In this document: one piece after another, positions 60,435 through 64,000 of the stretch
Numbering within the stretch: the stretch's first letter is position 1
Layout of the letters: each line of letters starts with the position of its first letter
From: Lingula anatina
Taxonomy: Eukaryota > Brachiopoda > Lingulata > Lingulida > Lingulidae
Reading direction: 5' to 3'
Length of the DNA stretch: 64,000 bases
NCBI RefSeq assembly: GCF_001039355.2
Contig: NW_019775467.1
Span: 317,023-381,022 of the forward strand
Program-made: the position numbers and the translations under genes
Notes under the pieces: generated by a model
What the model saw: the letters and a program-made list of their open reading frames with translations, nothing else
Told to the model about the DNA's origin: nothing
Database searches by the model: none

Positions 60435-61898
60435 CTGGGGGAAGTAAAGAAATACTGGTGCATTATTTACTGCTTGAGTTGTATGAATATTATCAGGCAA
60501 TCAGATAATTTAGTACATAAATGAAAGGGTTTTAATTTTCAGTTTATTCTAGCACCCATGAAATAGAGAAGGTGACCCATGACTGGTCTATAGAATGCTT
60601 AGTGATGAACATGCAGCCTCTCTAATGTAACACTTATAAGGGTTTAAAACTTTCATGAAATTTTCGATGAACTTCGAAACTGCTCAGTTTGCTCTGCAAG
60701 CTGACCCATAATTTGTATTTAAAAAAAATCTTTAAAAATGTCTACCTAAGCATTGTATTTTGACCCACGGAACCTCTGCTTTCACATAAGAGCAATCACA
60801 CACGTAGAGCTTCCTTTTAAAAAAAAGATGTCTTTGTGATCGGCCAGTAGAAACCTTTATAATTCACTATAGCAGACCTTGGAACACACAGAACCACTTT
60901 AAGTGTCTCGACTTTCTTGGAAAAAAACCTGGCTGTAATCAGCTAAATGGCACTTGTTGGTCAGGTGAAGTGACCGTGGGCACCTGTCCTACTTGTTGAC
61001 ATTTCTGTATACGACACCCGGGCATCTAGGGACAGACGTCCAATCTTCAATTTCCAATGTTCAATTTCCTTAATGTTTAGTGAAGAACACTTTGCACGGA
61101 TTCTTTCACGGCATAAAAATATTTGGTTCTTCACAAAGATTGCTCTGGCGAACTGTGATTTTAACGACACCAAGACAAAGACGACGGAATCTATGGTTGA
61201 TGATTCCTTTTTACAAATTATTTGTAGTTTTGAAAAATAAAGAGCATATCAATTATTGTGTCTAAATGTTCGCACAAATGTCACTAACGTTATATTTACT
61301 AAAAATATTAAAGATTTTCACAAGATGTGGTTATATTTGGCAATTTATAAAATCCCACGAGTGCGTTTTATGTTTTAGGCATCCTCAATGTTGCTACTTT
61401 TTCAAAACGGTCTCTTCCTTTAAAGGGATAATAACTCTTCGTATGAGATCTATATTTCACAATGAAAACACTGTGAACAACTCGTAGAAATACAATATAT
61501 TCTGTTTTACCACAAAAACGGCAGTTATAGCTATTATTCTGATATCCGAGCTTGTCTTCAGACCACGTGACCTCCATTGATGGCTATACTCTGTTATAAT
61601 CTCTAAAGAGATTTTAACAAAAAACCAAACTTTTTAGAAAAAAACCAGGGACTAACTTTGAAAGTAAATATGGATTCATGAACCGTTGGTAAGCACGGAA
61701 AAAATTGTTGTTTACTCCAGGAAAATTCATTTTTTGGCCAAAACGAAGAGTTATTATCCCTTTAAAATGGAGGTATAACGTGTAGAACGATTATTTATTG
61801 CGTTCTGTAACCAAATGTGTTCTGTCACTAAGGGAAAGGTATAATAAAAAACACTGCCGTTACAACCCCTACGATTGCATCCATCTCACTACTAAATC

Positions 61899-62056
61899 GG
61901 GGCCGTAGCGATAGTCCGAAGGTTCAATAGTCCGAAGGTTCATTGGTCCGAATGTTCACTATAGAACCTTCGGACCAATGAACCCTTGATTAAAAAATCG
62001 ATGAAAATGTTACCACTTTTCGGACCAATGAACCTTCGGACTATCGAGACGCCCCC
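61899..62056. mobile_element. Palindromic TAGTCCGAAGGTTCATTGG element, near-perfect
   Basis: GATAGTCCGAAGGTTCA is repeated at the left, and the right end reads TGAACCTTCGGACTATCGAG. Inner units GGTCCGAATGTTCACTATAG and AACCTTCGGACCAATGAACC alternate orientation, so the element is a palindrome of smaller palindromic units. Ends are GGGGCCGTA and ACGCCCCC. Confidence 0.8.
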
Positions 62057-63484
62057 ACTAAATCACCAGTCGCCAGTGTCTTCGCCCGTAAATCAGACTT
62101 TGTAATTAAGTGACTACCAGCGAACCCTGTGATTAGAAAGTACTAGTACCTCTTCTGTACTCTCTACCTGGGCGACAGATTGATTTCCCACTAGATATTT
62201 ACAGAAATGTCACTGGTTAATTCTTGGCACTTTTCAGCACTGTGGAAAGTGCACGTAATTAATCTGTGTCCCAGGTAGAGGGTACCTTTTGTGCAACATC
62301 GGTTGAAAGTACACCGCGTTCTTGACACCTTAACGTGACCTCAAACGTCGACGCCTTGAGTTGTTTATCAGCCTCATCGGATCGCCGGCCTGCTTCTGGT
62401 CACTTTCATTACATCTATCTTTCGTGAAAAGAGATATCAGTGAGTTGAAAGGGTGGCCACGTGCCAAGAAGGACGCTGAGATTTCTCTTAACTTTAGAAA
62501 TGAAGGATGAAACGCGCCTTAAGTGAGCGAGAGAGAACAAAAAGAAAATGGCGCCATTCTTTACGATAATGGATAGAGGAAGCCTGTCATTTTAAAATGA
62601 ACTATTTGTAATTATTTGAATTCAGCTGTATTTGTTCAAAATCTTATGGCGCAGAAAAGGCACAAACAAAGGCATACGAAGTAAATAAAATTAATTGTCT
62701 TACTTGTCTTCAATCACGTGTAATTGCCCATGGTTGACATGGTTAATTTCTTTTAAGTAATTCACACCATTGTCAAAACTATGATAAAACCATTCTTTCG
62801 TGAAGATTCAGATATTTTGCGGCTAGAGTATCTGCTAAGGTATTTGCGTGCACTGCTTTGAAGCATATTATCGCAATTATAGCGATGCAGTTCAATCCTG
62901 CAGATACTCAAATCAATTCTATAAATGGTCTGTGAATCCGAAGCAATTCTCGCTAAATAAATGAGTATTTTGTTTTTGAGTTTTTCTACGCCATTACCCC
63001 ATGCTTCAGTAACGCGAGAATCCTACAAAATATCCGAAGTTTGTCGACAACCGATCTAAGAGTTAAAGAAACCGTGTAAGTCCTACAGTATTGAGCTATC
63101 CATCTGAGTTACTTCTTGGCCATGCCACTTGATGACGAATTACTCTTACTTGTGCACTTACGGCAGTATTTGCGGTGTTTATTCTCCGTTTGATAGTTTT
63201 CTTTTTTGTTACATAGTCAAAGGTATATAGCTGTTAAGATATTTTATAGCTTTGGAACTTAGATACTGTGCCCAGACATTGCTGTGCGTTCAAAGTAGGA
63301 AGGATTCTTTGACAGTTAAATAATAAGCTTACAAATACATCTTTTTTATCGTTTATGTTATTTCATTGGTTCTTATGGTACCTGCTTCCTTAACTGGTGA
63401 ACGTGGTTCAAGTATTCTATTCAAAGATTCTCTGAAAAGGTGCGAGTTGAATAAATGAGTAATTGAATCGCTTTTTGATGCTTT

Positions 63485-63705
63485 CTTTGACCCCATTTCC
63501 AGAGATTAGATCGATCTTCTTTATATCGACCTAACTCCCTGGGGGTTCACGCTAAATAGCTGTCAGCCGAGCGGACACGAAAGTTAATTACCCCCTTACA
63601 GCTTGTAGTAGGCGGGACGGACATTTAAGCCGGATTATTTGACAGTAATCTAGTGAGACTCCCCGCGGGGATAGATCTATCTAAAAGCTCTGGGAATACA
63701 GCCTA
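63485..63705. mobile_element. Foldback MITE (GGGTAATTAACT subfamily)
   Basis: Left CCCATTTCCAGAGATTAGAT, right ATCTAAAAGCTCTGGGAATA before GCCTATAA. The interior AAAGTTAATTACCCCCTTA is the reverse complement of the core at 1646-1851. Confidence 0.65.
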
Positions 63706-64000
63706 TAATTCTCAGATTCAACATAATCTTTCTCACTTACTCAAAACATTTTCTGGGCACATTTTGAATAACATCTTGACACTATACCATCTGTATACAT
63801 ACTTTTTCAACATTTGAAGACCCGTATATTGGAGTTGCCATTTTAAACTAATTTCGTTAAAATTCATTTTAGATGTAAGTACCTATTTCATTTTTATGAA
63901 AAAACTCATATGACTCAAGATTATCTAAACAATTGAGCTTTTAAGGATTCTAGTCAACGCCAAGTTAACAACTTTTCTTTATAATTAAGTCCAATAAGAC

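Larger units (their letters stand above)
60435..64000 (-). other. Intron upstream of the receptor's ligand-domain exon; no exon recognised
   Basis: The acceptor at 60435-60436 needs an upstream exon encoding the N-terminal lobe. None was seen up to the window end on the minus strand, so the intron is at least 3.5 kb. Repeats at 61899 and 63485 are listed; the rest is unremarkable. Confidence 0.6.

Noticed and set aside
60435-60500. In-frame ATG upstream of the receptor exon
   Set aside because: The sequence before 60434 is a polypyrimidine tract ending CAG, so it is an intron; the ATG at 60500 is not the real start.
1-64000. CRISPR arrays, tRNA or rRNA genes
   Set aside because: No repeat-spacer arrays, no cloverleaf A/B box pairs and no rRNA-like sequence noticed on reading both strands; a covariance-model scan was not possible.

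Overview
This window is nuclear DNA from a bilaterian animal, most likely a marine invertebrate; a lophotrochozoan (mollusc, brachiopod or annelid type) is my inference. The evidence is intron-rich genes with GT-AG splice sites, AT-rich introns full of microsatellites and short inverted-repeat transposons, and proteins close to vertebrate families yet clearly diverged. No bacterial-type operons, CRISPR arrays, rRNA or tRNA genes were seen. Unresolved bases lie at 23443-24220 (long gap), 35484 and 43805 (single N).

Three conventional protein genes were reconstructed exon by exon, with reading phase checked at every junction. (1) A cytosolic ALDH1A-type aldehyde dehydrogenase on the minus strand: 14 coding exons between 8989 and 979, 494 residues, all catalytic residues present. 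(2) A PP2A B'' regulatory subunit (PPP2R3 family, PR70-like start) on the plus strand: 13 coding exons between 21058 and 53526, 611 residues, two EF-hands, a 24.4-kb second intron and a probable non-coding first exon near 10.2 kb. (3) The 3' part of a metabotropic-glutamate-receptor-like class C GPCR on the minus strand, from 60434 down to 57753; its N-terminal exons lie beyond the right edge. ALDH and PPP2R3 are divergent, with about 1 kb between their 5' ends and NRF1-like and ETS-like motifs at the PPP2R3 side. PPP2R3 and the receptor are convergent.

Inside the PPP2R3 introns are several items beyond the main gene: an uncharacterised intronless 130-residue ORF at 48975-49367 with its own CCAAT-box promoter; a candidate alternative first exon ending at a strong donor at 39655, in frame with the shared downstream exon; and a 1.1-kb L1-type retroelement copy (43798-44893) that carries only a 5' leader and ORF1 and is bounded by a perfect 16-bp target-site duplication.

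The rest is repeats. At least ten short foldback transposons share a terminal motif close to TTAGGGYYCATTCCCAA at TA targets. Three elements end in CAGGCCCGTAGCCAG, one in CAGGGGCGGATCC, and two palindromic elements are built from a 'TAGTCCGAAGGTTCATTGG' unit. The closest thing to an undescribed system is the nested ORF at 48.6-49.7 kb, followed by the ORF1-only retroelement.
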